This document shows positions 11,849 to 23,176 of a DNA stretch of 64,000 nucleotides, one piece after another. The number at the start of each line of letters is the position of its first letter. The stretch's first letter is position 1. The DNA is from Aedes albopictus (Eukaryota; Arthropoda; Insecta; Diptera; Culicidae), in contig NC_085137.1 in the NCBI RefSeq assembly GCF_035046485.1, positions 498,686,536 to 498,750,535 of the forward strand, written 5' to 3'. The position numbers were made by a program, and so were the translations under genes. The notes under the pieces are model-generated. The model saw nothing but the letters and a program-made list of their open reading frames with translations, made no database searches and was not told the DNA's origin.

Positions 11849-12919
11849 GTAAGTATTAATAATTTATCTTTCATTTACTAATTGAGTCATTCCCGAGTTG
11901 TACCTCTCCGGTTTTGATATCTCATTTCCCATGTCTAAAAATAGAAGCCTTTTCTATTTTTGGACACACTTCCATTTAATTTGATTCCATTTTGGAACAC
12001 CATCAAAATTTAACCACCAAATTCAATGTCAGCGTTTACCTCCACGCCTCTGTGCCCTGAACACAGCCTGTAATCATTTTTGACGTTTGACTACTCCCAC
12101 TGACCCAAACCGACGGATAGGATGACTACATCGCGCGCTGTGTGATATACATAATGCAGTTTGATAAACAACCAACCCTTTCTGGTAACGCAGCGCAGCG
12201 TAGCGTCGCGTCGTCATCGTCCTTCGAAAGGATACCCCCACAGAGGTCACGTTGCGTGATAAGGATCCATTTGGGTTCCCAGCATGGAGTTCTAGGTACG
12301 TCGTGAGGAGGCACCCCATTTTTCATTTCGAACCGTTCCTACTTATGTAGTTTCGTGACCATTTGTTGCGTCACCAACAGCGGCGGAACAACAGGTTGAA
12401 CGAAAATGTCCGACTGTTTTTCTTCATTTTGTTACAGCTGATAATTTGAATCGTTCCGCTCTGGACCGTGCGGTGTCGGTGCAACTCGGAAATGTTCTCG
12501 ATTGTTGTTTGCCACATTTAGTAATCGGCAGTAAATTTTATCGTTTTTTTTTCTTGTCTATTTTTTTTTGTGAACAGGTTTAAGGATACGAATTGCTAAT
12601 TTACTGTTTAAGTTACTAACTTGCATATTGTACATAATACGAGTAGTATCGGACCTAGATCCAACGTTTGCAACTTGGTGAGTATCAATCAAAGAAAAAG
12701 TTTATTGTCGCCCTTCGAACAGGGGGCTTTGATGTTGGTAAAATGACTCAACAGCGATAGATGCTCCCTGCAGTTTTTCAAGACCGTATGAAATAATAAA
12801 ATTACAAGTATAACTTCTACGACAACTCCGGTCACTATGATATACTGACTACATAGCTATATAGAAAAAGCTCTTATGGGATGGGATCTGTTCGGGACAA
12901 TTGTAATTTACTAGGAAAA
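11849..12919. other. Slo2 intron, no gene seen
   Basis: Mostly unique-looking intron sequence. 12110-12330 has an imperfect CGCAGCG-rich stretch with no supported exon. No S1-encoding exon is visible in any frame. Confidence 0.5.
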
Positions 12920-13205
12920 ACTTGAACATTAGAAGACACAGAATGTTAATTAATTGATAAATTGAGAGATATCATTGTGGAACAAAAATCTCATCCTGGT
13001 GAGTTCGAACCCACGACTCCGCATTCGCTAGACCGGCGCTTTAACCAACTCAGCCACAGAACAGGTAACAATTCTGCGGAATAACAAGCTAAACTGACTT
13101 CGAGCCCACACCATGAACACTCCTATTTTCGCAATTCCATCTCTCTTTCGGCTTGGATGCCAACCTCTCAATACGCTCTCGGTTGTGCCTCCTTACTATA
13201 CAAGT
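12920..13205 (-). mobile_element. TIR-bounded element with embedded tRNA-like gene, copy 1
   Basis: The ends are near-inverted: ACTTGAACATTAGAAGACAC at the left, and reading inward from the right ACTTGTATAGTAAGGAGGCA. A tRNA-like block lies inside on the minus strand (about 12992-13065) with A-box-like TGGCTGAGTTGG and B-box GGTTCGAACTC. Sister copies are at 35477-35716 and 49349-49629. The anticodon arm is poor, so it is unlikely to be a working tRNA. Confidence 0.7.
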
Positions 13206-15485
13206 CTCCAGAAAAAAATCCTTGAAGAAGTTCCTTGAGGAATATCTGGAAAAACTCGTGGAAGAAACACTGAAGGAATTTAGAAGAAATCACATGAGTA
13301 ACTCCTGGAGGATCCGCAAATAGTTCTTTAAGGAGAATCGCGTAACAAACTTCATGAGAAACCCAGCTACATCTCAGCCAACCAGAGAAAACCTGAAGTA
13401 AATCTCTTAAAGAATCCCGAAGAAGCTCAAGGTATCCCTGAACAAACTCATGTGAGAATTTATAGAAAATTTTCCTCAGGAACTCTTGAAGGACTTCAGG
13501 GAGAATCCCTGAAGATGTTCCCGCGGAAAAACTGCATGAGAAATCATTGGAAGAGCTTTAGGAGAAAGTACCTAAGGATCACCAGGAGCAATCCCTGATG
13601 GAACTCCTAAAGAAATCACAAGAGAAATTTCTGGATGATCTTCATGAGGAACCCCTAAGTTAACTCCTGGAAGTTTTCCTTAAGGGATTCTTGAAGGATC
13701 TTCCAGACTTTCCAGAAACAATTCCTGGAAAAATCTCTCCAGCAATTCTAGGAAAAACTTCTCAAAGGAAACCAGGGAAAATTCCTGGTCTAGAGGAATC
13801 CTTGAATTACCTCCAAGAGAAATCACACACTGATTTCCTAGAGGGAATCCTGAAGAAATTCCTGTATGATTTCAAGGAGAAGTTCCTGGAGAAATCCCTG
13901 GACGAATCCCTGAAGGAGTTCCTGAAGAAATCTCTCAAGGAATTGAAGAAGAAATCGCGCAAGGATCTTCAGAAGAATTCCAAGTAGGAATATTCCTGTA
14001 GCAATTATTCAACGAACACCTGGAGCAATTACTGAAGGAGTTGCTAGAGAAATTTCCGAAGAGCTCCTGTAGAAATTCGTGAAGGAGTTTCTGGGAAAAA
14101 TCCTTTTAAAAACAAAAAATAAATCCCAGAAAAAGTTATCTTTAAAGGAACTCCTGGGGAAATCTCTCCAGCAATTTGAAGAGAAATTTCAGAAGGAATT
14201 CCTGAACAATTTCTGAAAGAATCCGTGGAAAAATCCTTGGAGAAATTTGTTGCGAAGTTCCCGGAAAAAAATCTCTGCAGTAGCTACAGGAGAAACTTAT
14301 AAAGCAACGTTACGAGAAATCTCTTGAAAAATTCCAAGAAAAATATCGTGAAGGAATCCCTGAAAAAGATCCTGGCGAAATCCCTCAAAAAAACCCAGGT
14401 GGAATTTCTAAAGCAATTCCATGATAAATCCCTCAAGAAATTCCTAGAGGAATCTTAGATGGAGTCCCTAAAGGCGCTTCTGCAGAAATCAACGAAGGAG
14501 TTCCTGGAAAAGTCCCTGAAGAAATTCCTGGAGAAATCCTTAAAGAAATTTGAGAAAAAAATCCAGAATGAGCTTCTGAAGAAATCTCTCCAACTTTCCA
14601 ATCTCGAGGAATTCCCGCAAAATTCCAGAAAAAGAAGAATTTTTGGATGAATGCCGGAAGTGATTCATAGACAAATACTTCAAAGAATTCCAAGAAAATC
14701 CTACAAAGAACTCTAGGAGAAATCCCTAAAGGAGTTCGTCGAGAAATGTCCGTAGGCATCCTTGGAGAAATCTCTGTAGGAATTTCTGGAGAAATCCCTC
14801 AAAGAATGCCTGAAGACATCTCACAATTACCTCCAAGATAAATTCCCCTAGGAAATAACAGGAGAAATCTCTGAACTCTGAAGAAATTCCCGAAGAAATT
14901 TCTGAGGGAATCCCTGCAAAAATTCCTGCAGGAATCTCTAAAAAAAATCTGGAGAAAACCAATATGAACTTCCTGGATGAATACCCTGGAGGAATTCAAG
15001 AAAAGAAACCTGGAGAATTCCCCAAAAGATCTTCTCAAGAAAATCCTGAATGAATCCCAGACAGAACTTCTAGAAGAATATCTGAACGAATTTTTAAATG
15101 AATCCCTGAAAGGGTACCTGGAGTAACTGCCCTGAAGTAGTTCCTGGAATAATACCACAAGGAATTCCAGAAAAAAATCCCTTAAGGCATGATTTCCCAA
15201 ACTATGGGTCGCGACCCCTCAAGGGGGTCCTTGACCTTCATTCAGGGGATCGCGAGGGACAGTCGAATATTTCACTGTAACAGACAACAAATAAGAGAAT
15301 TTACTCCAGGTGAAATATTGATCATAGATCCAAGAGAAAATCCTGAAGGAATTCTTGTAAAAATCTTATAATAAGTTCCTGTAGAAATCCATGAAGGAGT
15401 TCCTGGAGCAAACCCTGACGGAATTCTAGGAGAAATCCTCCAGGAGTTCTTGAAGAGTCCCTGGAAAAGTCTCTGAAGGAGTAAA
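13206..15485. repeat. Degenerate GGAATTCC/GGAGAAATCC repeat block
   Basis: A long run of imperfect words such as CTGGAGAAATCCCTGAAGGA with drifting period, in mixed orientation. It shares its vocabulary with 21380-25080, 31608-32216, 48930-49280, 49670-50060, 59700-60680, 60890-61280 and 62380-62900. Frames inside it read low-complexity K/E/F/L peptides and are not genes. Confidence 0.8.
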
Positions 15486-16285
15486 AGCAGCACAAAGGCA
15501 ATCAATATATGTAGTAGAAAGGAATACATTAATGAGCTGAGCTTGTAACTTTGTAACTGCCGCTGTCAATTACTTACCCTAGCTTTGTTTACTTGCAAAA
15601 AAATCAGATTATCCATATCAGGCACAATTATTTGCAAATTTAGAAAATTAGTGCTCTTGAAAACGTAAATAGGGGTCCAAGTCGGTCATTATGGCAGCCA
15701 TATTTAAGTTCTCTTATGTTTCTTCTTGAGGATAAAATGAAAAATTCAAATATTTTTTTAAGCCAACTATGCAATTGTTTATAAAGTATAAGTTGTTCAG
15801 TACTTTGAAACTTGAAATACGAAGAAAGAAAAAAGTTTGCAAATCGGTCAACTAGTTTTTAAGGTGTGGTGATGACCGTACTGGCACTTTTCTTAAAAAA
15901 GTTATTATGAAATAACCGGGTTCAAAGTTTTGCTCGATGGTTGCATCTTCGATTGTAGTGCTCATATCTTTATTAATTTCAGGATGCGTAATGTCTAGCT
16001 AGTTTACTTTCAGAAGGGAAAAAATCGATTTATGTGATCACCCTTAAGGAATGTAATCCCTTTGCCGTGAAAGAAAATCTGTTCTTTCTCTTCTTTTTGA
16101 ATATCGTTGTTATTTACATTGGAATTGGAAGAAATTATTTTCAACTTCCCAAGGAACATTTTTTAGTCAAATTTATCAGAAGAGGTTCTTAAAACCATAA
16201 TAAAACCAAAATAAAAGGTATTAGGTTTAATGACGGTTCTCACAACCTCAACAAGACTAATTGGTTATCAAAATGTTTTTTTTTT
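15486..16285. other. Intron; member of a dispersed repeat pair
   Basis: 15545-15740 resembles 50190-50380: shared words include CTTTGTTTACTTGCAAAAA/CTTTGCTCACTTGCAAAAA, GTCCAAGTCGGTCATT/TACCAAGACGGCCATT and a following TCTTCTTGAGGA-like stretch, in the same order. An unidentified dispersed repeat. No gene. Confidence 0.5.
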
Positions 16286-16413
16286 CTTCAGACTCTAGTT
16301 TAATTTAAAAACACTTCACTAATACTTTACTTTTGCAAAAGAAAATAAAAAATGAATAACTCTTTTAAAGAAAAACTAGAAAGGACGAGCAAATTCCTTT
16401 TAATTCTACTACT

Positions 16414-16479
16414 GTGCTTATCTTCGGACAGATAGGCCTATTTCGTCTGTGACTTACAGACTTCTTCAGTGTCAAGTGC
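16414..16479 (-). ncRNA. Hammerhead-like ribozyme motif (minus-strand copy)
   Basis: Mirror image of the motif at 16476-16541, lying in the other palindrome arm. Predicted cleavage would fall between 16431 and 16430 on the minus strand. See the plus copy for the structure. Confidence 0.6.
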
Positions 16480-16541
16480 TCGACACTGAAGAAGTCTGTA
16501 AGTCACAGACGAAATAGGCCTATCTGTCCGAAGATAAGCAC
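16476..16541 (+). ncRNA. Hammerhead-like ribozyme motif, type I
   Basis: Order seen: stem I strand GTGCT..GACA, core CTGAAGA, one extra A, stem II GTCTGT-AAGTC-ACAGAC, GAA, stem III palindrome ATAGGCCTAT, C (predicted cleavage after 16524), then stem I strand TGTC...AGCAC. TGTC pairs with GACA and AGCAC with GTGCT, leaving an internal loop in stem I as in natural type I hammerheads. The deviation is an extra A between the core and stem II. Very short stem III is known in Penelope-like and retrozyme hammerheads. Activity is inferred, not shown. Confidence 0.62.
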
Positions 16542-16969
16542 AGTAGTAGAATTAAAAGGAATTTGCTCGTCCTTTCTAGTTTTTCTTTAAAAGAGTTATT
16601 CATTTTTTATTTTCTTTTGCAAAAGTAAAGTATTAGTGAAGTGTTTTTAAATTAAACTAGAGTCTGAAGTAACAAGTTCTACTAAAAGCTCTAAAGTAAT
16701 AGTAAAATCAAAATGTTGCTTGGTTTCTTTTTGTCGGAAACTAGAATGGACATTTTGATGACTAAGATCAAGTCATTCCTTGAGCTACGCGTGTTACACC
16801 GACCTGTTTTCTTCAATCACTTGTGGTAAGAATTGTCAGCGAATCAAAATTGAATTAGTTTTATTAATAAACTTCACACAATTAATAAAAAAAATATTTG
16901 TGAAAAACAATCTGGTGGCATTCCTGTTAGAAACCTCAAATTTTCTATGAAAATGTTCTCCTAGTATCC

Positions 16970-17890
16970 TAAATGATCAGGCGCATTTCAAGGCCTTTTG
17001 GAACCCCCTGAAACCCTCTGGGACTTATTGAAACATCCCTAAAACACATCTGTCGCAACCTGGGACTCCCTGAAACGCTTCTGATATATCCAGGTACCCC
17101 TCTGAGAACCTCAAGGACACCCTAAATCATCCCTGAAACGTCCTAAGATCCTTTAGTACCCATTGGAAATCCCATGAGGCTCTCTGGAATGCCCCTGAGA
17201 TCCCTTGGAACACTTCTGAAATCCCCTGAAACGCCCATAACTGTAACTCCCATGAAATCCCATGCAAACCGCTGAAACAGCCCTAAGACATCTTGAAAGG
17301 CCCCTGAGACCCTCTGCAACGTCATTTAGATTCCATGGAGCCCCACTGAGACCCCTGTGAGACGCCCCTGACACTCATTGAAAAGCCCTTGAGACCTCCT
17401 GGTTCCAACTGAGACCTCCTGGAATACTTTGAAGCGCCTCTGAGATCTTCTGGTATGTACTCCATTGGACCCCCTTAAACACTCCTGAATCGCTTTAAAG
17501 CTCCCATGAGGCCCCTGGAACCCTCCTGCAATATCCTGAGATTCACTTGAGAACTCCTGAAATGCTTGTGAGATCTCCTTGCATCCCCCTGACACCACCT
17601 ATGATACTCTGAAACGTCCCTGAGATTTCTTCAAACGCCACGCCTTGGAACCCTGCTGAGACCTCCTAAAGCGCTCCTGAGACCCTCTGGGATACCTCTA
17701 AAAATCCTGAGATCTCCTGAGACCCCGTTGTGGCATGCAAAGTATCAACCCATGTATGCGCCTCTGAGTTCCCCTAGAACACACTAGAACCGCCTTGAAA
17801 CGCCCCTTAGTTCTCCTGGTACCTCCCTGGAACTACTTTAAATGCCTTTGCAACCTCCCTTTGCTCTCCCAGATAATCGCTCCGTCCCCT
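16970..17890. repeat. Degenerate CCCTGAGACC-type repeat
   Basis: Imperfect short repeats built from CCCTGAAACGCC, CCTGAGACCTCCTGGAA and similar words, with no fixed period. Distinct from the GGAATTCC and GGATTCTG arrays. Frames here are low-complexity and are not genes. Confidence 0.75.
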
Positions 17891-17929
17891 TTACATGGCA
17901 TAAAAAGGTGCATACATTAAAATTACAAG

Positions 17930-18090
17930 AAGGGTACAAGAAGACGTGGAGCGCAGTGAGCTAGGTGGGTCGACCAAGTGGAGGACAATCTGCGGGCCTT
18001 ACGCAGAGTGCGGAACTGGAGACAAACAGCCATGGACCGAGTGGAATGGAGGCGACTACTATGTACAGCAGAGGCCCAGCCTTAGCGGTA
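17930..18090 (+). pseudogene. 3' fragment of the same LINE as 2043-3600
   Basis: The + strand encodes RWVDQVEDNLRALRRVRN then WRQTAMDRVEWRRLL, matching the C-terminal end of the LINE at 2087-2280 in the opposite orientation. Heavily 5'-truncated; ends near a GGTAAGGTAAGGTAAATAAA tail. Confidence 0.85.
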
Positions 18091-19084
18091 AGGTAAGGTA
18101 AATAAATTAAAATTGTATAAAAAGCAGCATAGAGGGAGGTTTCAGTGTAACTTTATAGAAATGCTCTACACCAAAACCTCCATTTAGGTAACGAGTCGGG
18201 ACTGCCTAAATAGAGTTTTTACCTAAATGGATTCAGTTCATTACCCGAATGGATTTGAAGATTGCAAAGAAGCTTAAAAAGGGCGAGTGACTTGGAAATT
18301 TAAAGGGAGCCATGCAGGGTTTCAGAGTCATTTCATGGGAGTTCCGGTAGGGGAGGGGGTGGTGTGTCAGACAGTGTAGTAGTATAGTACATTTGGACAT
18401 ACAAAGGACAGTGTAGACTTCTCTGAAGCAATGCCTTCTTGGTGTTTCCGGAGAGACGAAAGGTTTGGCGACCATAGGAATGTGTTTCAATGGGTCGAGA
18501 AGAGAGTAGTCCTGACTTTTAGACGGCCTTAACCCCACACTACCCTAACCTTCCTGTTAGGGTATTTGTTGAGCAGATTTTTCCCCCTATGGTTTAAAAG
18601 AAAAAAACGACAGTGTAGACAGTATGGTACATTTTTTTCTCATTATCTTCGCAATGCCCTTACCTTCATGACTCATGTTGCATACTACCGTCACACACTA
18701 CATTCATGCTGCCTTCGATGCATGAAAGTCGTTTACCATGAATGTAGCATATGGCACCATGGTTGTAACACAAATCAAGATGATGAGCGTACAAAATGAC
18801 AGTTTTGCAATGTAGAGCTGGAGTTCCAGTGGTTCCGAAAACTGCGAAAGAAAAATGCGGATAGCTCGTGCTAGAGGGTGTCAGGGGTCTGTGGGGAGGG
18901 GTAGTTTAGGAAGATTTCGGAGGTTTTTAAGGGAGTTTCAGAGGATTTTCGGCGGATTTCAAAGACATTACGAAGGCGTTACATGACGTTTTCGGGGGTT
19001 TCGGAGAGTCGCATATGCGTTGCATGGGGTCCGAGGGGGTTTATGAGGGATTTGAAATGCATTCCAAGAAGCTTCAGAGCATTA
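18091..19084. other. Non-coding intron with element remnants
   Basis: 18165-18245 has CCTCCATTTAGGTAA and ACCTAAATGGATT words resembling the terminal part of the small TA-flanked MITE at 43216-43306. 18870-19080 is a degenerate GGATTTC/GGTTTCGGAGG repeat. I see no gene. Confidence 0.5.
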
Positions 19085-19710
19085 CACTAGTTTATAAAAT
19101 AAAACGAAAGTCGTGAACTTCTGTCAACGACCAAAATTTTTGAAGCACAATTTAGCGCTGATTTCGAAATCGACCTTCAAAAAATTCGAGTTTTACAACT
19201 TTTCAAAATATGTAATTTATTAAAATTCAAATATATTGCGTTTTGTTAAACCAATTTTAAATCTTTTTCCATAAATTAAAAGCTGAATACAAAACCATTC
19301 GATCATCTGAATACCGGTTTTGCGTCAGATTGATGAATTTCAAGATATTGGCGAGTTTTAGGGACGATCTCCTTAAATTTTAGCACATTTCCCAATTTTT
19401 TTTTTTTTTTGAAGAAATGTATTTTTTTTTTTCAATAGGAAAACCCCTATCTAAAAATTCTTTTTCGACGTTTATTTGACATACCATGTGTAGGCGCGTT
19501 ACAGTAAAAATGTCAGCTCAATCGGAGCATTGATTACGGAGAATTAGATGTTTGAAGTGAGAGACTTTGCTTAAAAATAGAACAAAAATCGTTTTCAAAT
19601 CATCACCCTTGTATGGAAAGTCAAAAAAAATGTCCGCTCTACTGTAATTTTTTTCTTTTGCGTTTTCGAACTCAGGGCATGATTCTACACCAAAAATGAT
19701 CATCAGCTTA
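19085..19710 (+). mobile_element. CACTAG-ended MITE (element B), copy 1, left part
   Basis: Starts CACTAGTTTATAA after TTA and runs to GATCATCAGCTTA, where element A interrupts it. The remaining 26 bp are at 32683-32708. It is near-identical to the unbroken copy at 26369-27045, which proves the interruption point. It has no coding capacity. Confidence 0.9.
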
Positions 19711-21066
19711 TGCTATGTTCAGACTACGCCGTTGTATCATGATACAAGCGGTTTTCGTGATACAAGGCCAATATCATGTTCCTGGAACATGATATTGCCA
19801 TACATTTTTGACACCTCCAATATCACCTCCAGAACGTGATATTCTGAATATCATGTTATAATTGCTCGAATTTTCTGCTCGAATGGAACAATTCTGGCAA
19901 CCCTGTGCTGATTTGACAGCAATGTCTTTCCAAAAGTTTGTTTTTGTTGTCGCTTTTTCCTTCGCCTCAATCGGTCATGACTAGGAAATTAATATTAAAT
20001 ATTAATATTAAATTAATAAATTAATAATTAATATTAAATTTTAATTGAAGTGAAGAGCTGGTTTCTCTCGAACCCGGTGCAGAAAACTCTGGCGCAGAAG
20101 TGAAAGTTTCATTGGAAAGATCAGGAGGAATATTAATTAGTTTGGTACAACGATTAGTGAATTTGAATCGGGATTTAAAGAGCAGCGCGAGTGGATATGG
20201 TCAATTCAGGAAACTCCATCAAAGAATACGGATACCCCGCACTCAACGTCCCATTTGTCGTTCCCGTTTTAACATAATTAATAACGTCCACAAGGCGACA
20301 CTATTGCCGGAGAAGCTTCAAATGGAAGCCGCCAGGTGTTATTTGAACGTCATGCATGTGTTCATCCCAAGGAACGGAACTGGTAATGGCTCATCCGTTG
20401 CGAAAACGACAGCCTTCTTTTTTGCCACTAACCGGAACGTCGATGGTGACGGCACCGTTTTATAATGACGCAAGGGGACATCATCCTTGCAATCAGATCA
20501 GGAAATCTCCCCAGGCAAGTTGTATGAATTTCCTCAAAAAAACGTCTGACAATAACAAACTATCGCTATTTTCTTTCAGAGTAACTTCGATCAAACTTGT
20601 AGTCAATGACGGAACCGGCGGTCGATAGAGTGAAAAGGACTGTATTATGTGGGAAGACGGTGACGTGAATATCCAGCAGCAATGCGGAATGCAAAATCTT
20701 GGTGAAATTTGAAATACTATATCCGGAAGGTAGACAGAACACATGAATTATAATATGCTGCGTTTACTTTACGATGGCCGTTTTGTATAGTGATTTGTCA
20801 CGTTAGCACAAATCACAAATTAATGTAATCCTAAAATAGTCTCCGGCTCCGATATCACATAGTGACAGGGTTATATATTGCATTGAAATATTATAAAACA
20901 TAAAAGGAAGAAACAGTATTGTAATTTTTACAAATTCCGGTTGGGAATATTAGGCAATTCCATAAGTTTTTCCTAAATAATGCTCTAGATATTGATCCAA
21001 GATTTTCTCACGTCTACTTTCAGAAGTGTTTCCGTGTAATTGCCTGAATATTTTCAAAAATTAGTA

Positions 21067-21328
21067 CAGTGGCGTTTCGGTTTTATCACTAGTCGTTTTA
21101 ATCACTACTCGCTCAAATTCAAAAAAACATTCCGAAATCAATATAAAATCAATACAGCATGTCCAGTCCACCAAAACAGTTAAAAAATATAAGCTACGAC
21201 GTATATATTTTGCAGCGAAACGATTCTGGATAAAAAAAATACATTTATTTCTTGTTTCGCTAAATTCACGGTTTCGTTTATATCACGGTTAATTTTTTTT
21301 TGACCGTGATAAAACTGAAAAACCACTG
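21067..21328. mobile_element. TA-flanked MITE, CAGTGG ends
   Basis: Ends read CAGTGGCGTTTCGGTTTTAT and, inverted, CAGTGGTTTTTCAGTTTTAT, flanked by TA at 21065-21066 and 21329-21330. Length 262 bp. TA target and CAG start suggest a Tc1/mariner or pogo-type element. The interior is AT-rich. Confidence 0.75.
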
Positions 21329-21379
21329 TAATATTATCTATTCTGATCATTCTTCCAAAAATGTCTGCTGAATCTCAGA

Positions 21380-23176
21380 AATACTTCCATTGTTTTCCCT
21401 TCATTCCTCTAAATATTCCTCCAGAAGGGCCCTCTGATGATTCCTCCGGGAGTTCCTTTCAGGGATTCTATCAGGAGTTCCCTCTGAAGATTCCATCTGG
21501 TGATTTCTTCAGGAGTTCTCTTTAGGGATTTCTCCAGGAGCTTCCTCTGGGGATTTCTCCAAAAGTTGTTTTTGAAAATTTCTCCAGGAGTTCACTTCAG
21601 GGATTTCTTCAGGAGTTCCTTTCGAGGATTCCTTCAGGAATTCCTTCAAGGATTTCTTCAGGGATTGATTCAGGAATTCCTTCAGGGATTTCTTCAGGAT
21701 TTCCTTCACGGATTCCTTCAGGAATTCCTTCAGGGATTGACTCAGGAATTTCTTCAGGAATTCCTTAGATGATTCCTTCAGGAATTCCTTCAAAGCTTTC
21801 TTCAGGAATTCCTTCAAGGATTTCTTCAGGTATTCCTTCAGGGATTGATTCAGGAATTCCTTCAAGGATTCCTTCGGGAATTCCTCCAAGGCTTTCTTCA
21901 TGAATTGCTTCAAGGATTCTTTCAGGAATTCCTATAAGGATTCCTTCAAGAATTCCTTAAGGAATTCCATCAAGAATTCCATCAGGAATTTCTTCAAGAA
22001 TTCCTTCAGGGATTCCTTCAAGAATTCCTTCAGGAATTCCTTCAAAGATTCCTTCAAGAATTCCTTTAAGAATTCCTGCAGAAGTTCCTTCATGAATTCT
22101 TTCAGAAATTCTTTCAAGGAATTCTTTCAAGGATTCCTTCAAGGATTCATTCAGGACTTCCTTAAAAGATTTCTTCAAGAATTTCTTCATGGATTCCTTC
22201 ATTAATTTCTTCAAGGATTCCTCCAGAAATTCCTTCAGATTTTTTTTTCAGGAATTTCTTCAAAAATTCTTTAAGGAAGGATTCCTTTAGAAATTCTTCC
22301 GAGAATCCTTTTGAAATTCCTTCAAGGATTCCTTCAAAAATGCTATCAAGGAATCTTCAGGAATTCCTTCAAGGATTCCATCAGGAATTCCTTCAAGAAT
22401 TCCTTAAGGAATTCCGTCAAGGATTCCTTAAGGAATTCCGTCAAGGATTCCTTCAGGAATTCCGTCAAGGATTCCTTCAGGAATTCCGTCAAGGATTCCT
22501 TCAGGAATTCCGTCAAAGATTACTTCAGGAATTCCTTCAAGGATTCCTTCAGAAATTCCTTCAGAATTTAAGAATTCCTTCAAGGATTCCTTCAAGAAAT
22601 GCTTCAGAAGATCCTTCAAGGATTCCTTCAGGAATTCCTCCAAGGATTCCTTCAGGAATTCCTCCAAGGATTCCTTCAGGAATTCCTTCAAGGATTCCTT
22701 CAGGAATTCCTTCAAGGATTCCTTCAGGAATTCCTTCAAGGATTCCTTCAGGAATTCCTTCAAGGACTCCTTCAGGAATTCCTTCAAGGATTCCTTCAGG
22801 AATTGCTTCAAGTATTCCATCAGGAATTCCTTCAAGGATTATTTCAGAAATTTCTACAAGGATTCCTTTAAGGATTCCTTGAGGAATTTTTTCAAGGATT
22901 ATTTCAGGAATTTCTTCAAGAAATCCTTCAGGATTCCTCCAGGAATACCTTTAAGGATTCCTTCAGGAATTCCTTCAAGGATTCCTTCAGGAATTCCTTA
23001 AAGGATTCCTTCAGGAATTCTTCCAAGGATTCCTTCAAAAATTTCCTCAAGGATTCCTTCAGGAATTCCTTCAAGGATTCATTCCAAAATTCCTTCAAGG
23101 ATTTCTTCAAGAATTCTTTCAGGGATTCCTTCGAAGATTCCTTCAGAAATTCCTCCAAGAATTCCTTCAGGAATTC
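21380..23176 (-). repeat. Second 24-bp minisatellite, first arm
   Basis: Tandem units containing CAAGGATTCCTTCAGGAATT (12-bp half-units of GGAATTCCTTCA type), degenerate before 21600 and regular from about 22380. It turns into its reverse complement at about 23177. Its stop-free frames (RIPSGIPS or EFLKESLK peptides) come from the period, not selection. Confidence 0.93.

Larger units (their letters stand above)
16286..16669. repeat. Perfect 384-bp palindrome with 8-base centre
   Basis: The two arms of 188 bp (16286-16473 and 16482-16669) appear to be exact reverse complements around a central 8 bases. A 10-bp direct repeat TCAAAATGTT lies at 16268-16277 and 16708-16717. A T-run follows the left copy, so the whole block 16278-16707 looks like a single insertion, possibly retroposed. 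Each arm carries a hammerhead-like motif. Confidence 0.9.

Noticed and set aside
20100..20744. Transposase gene of element A
   Set aside because: Frames of 83-121 codons show no DDE-type or other motif that I recognise, and overlapping frames are equally open.
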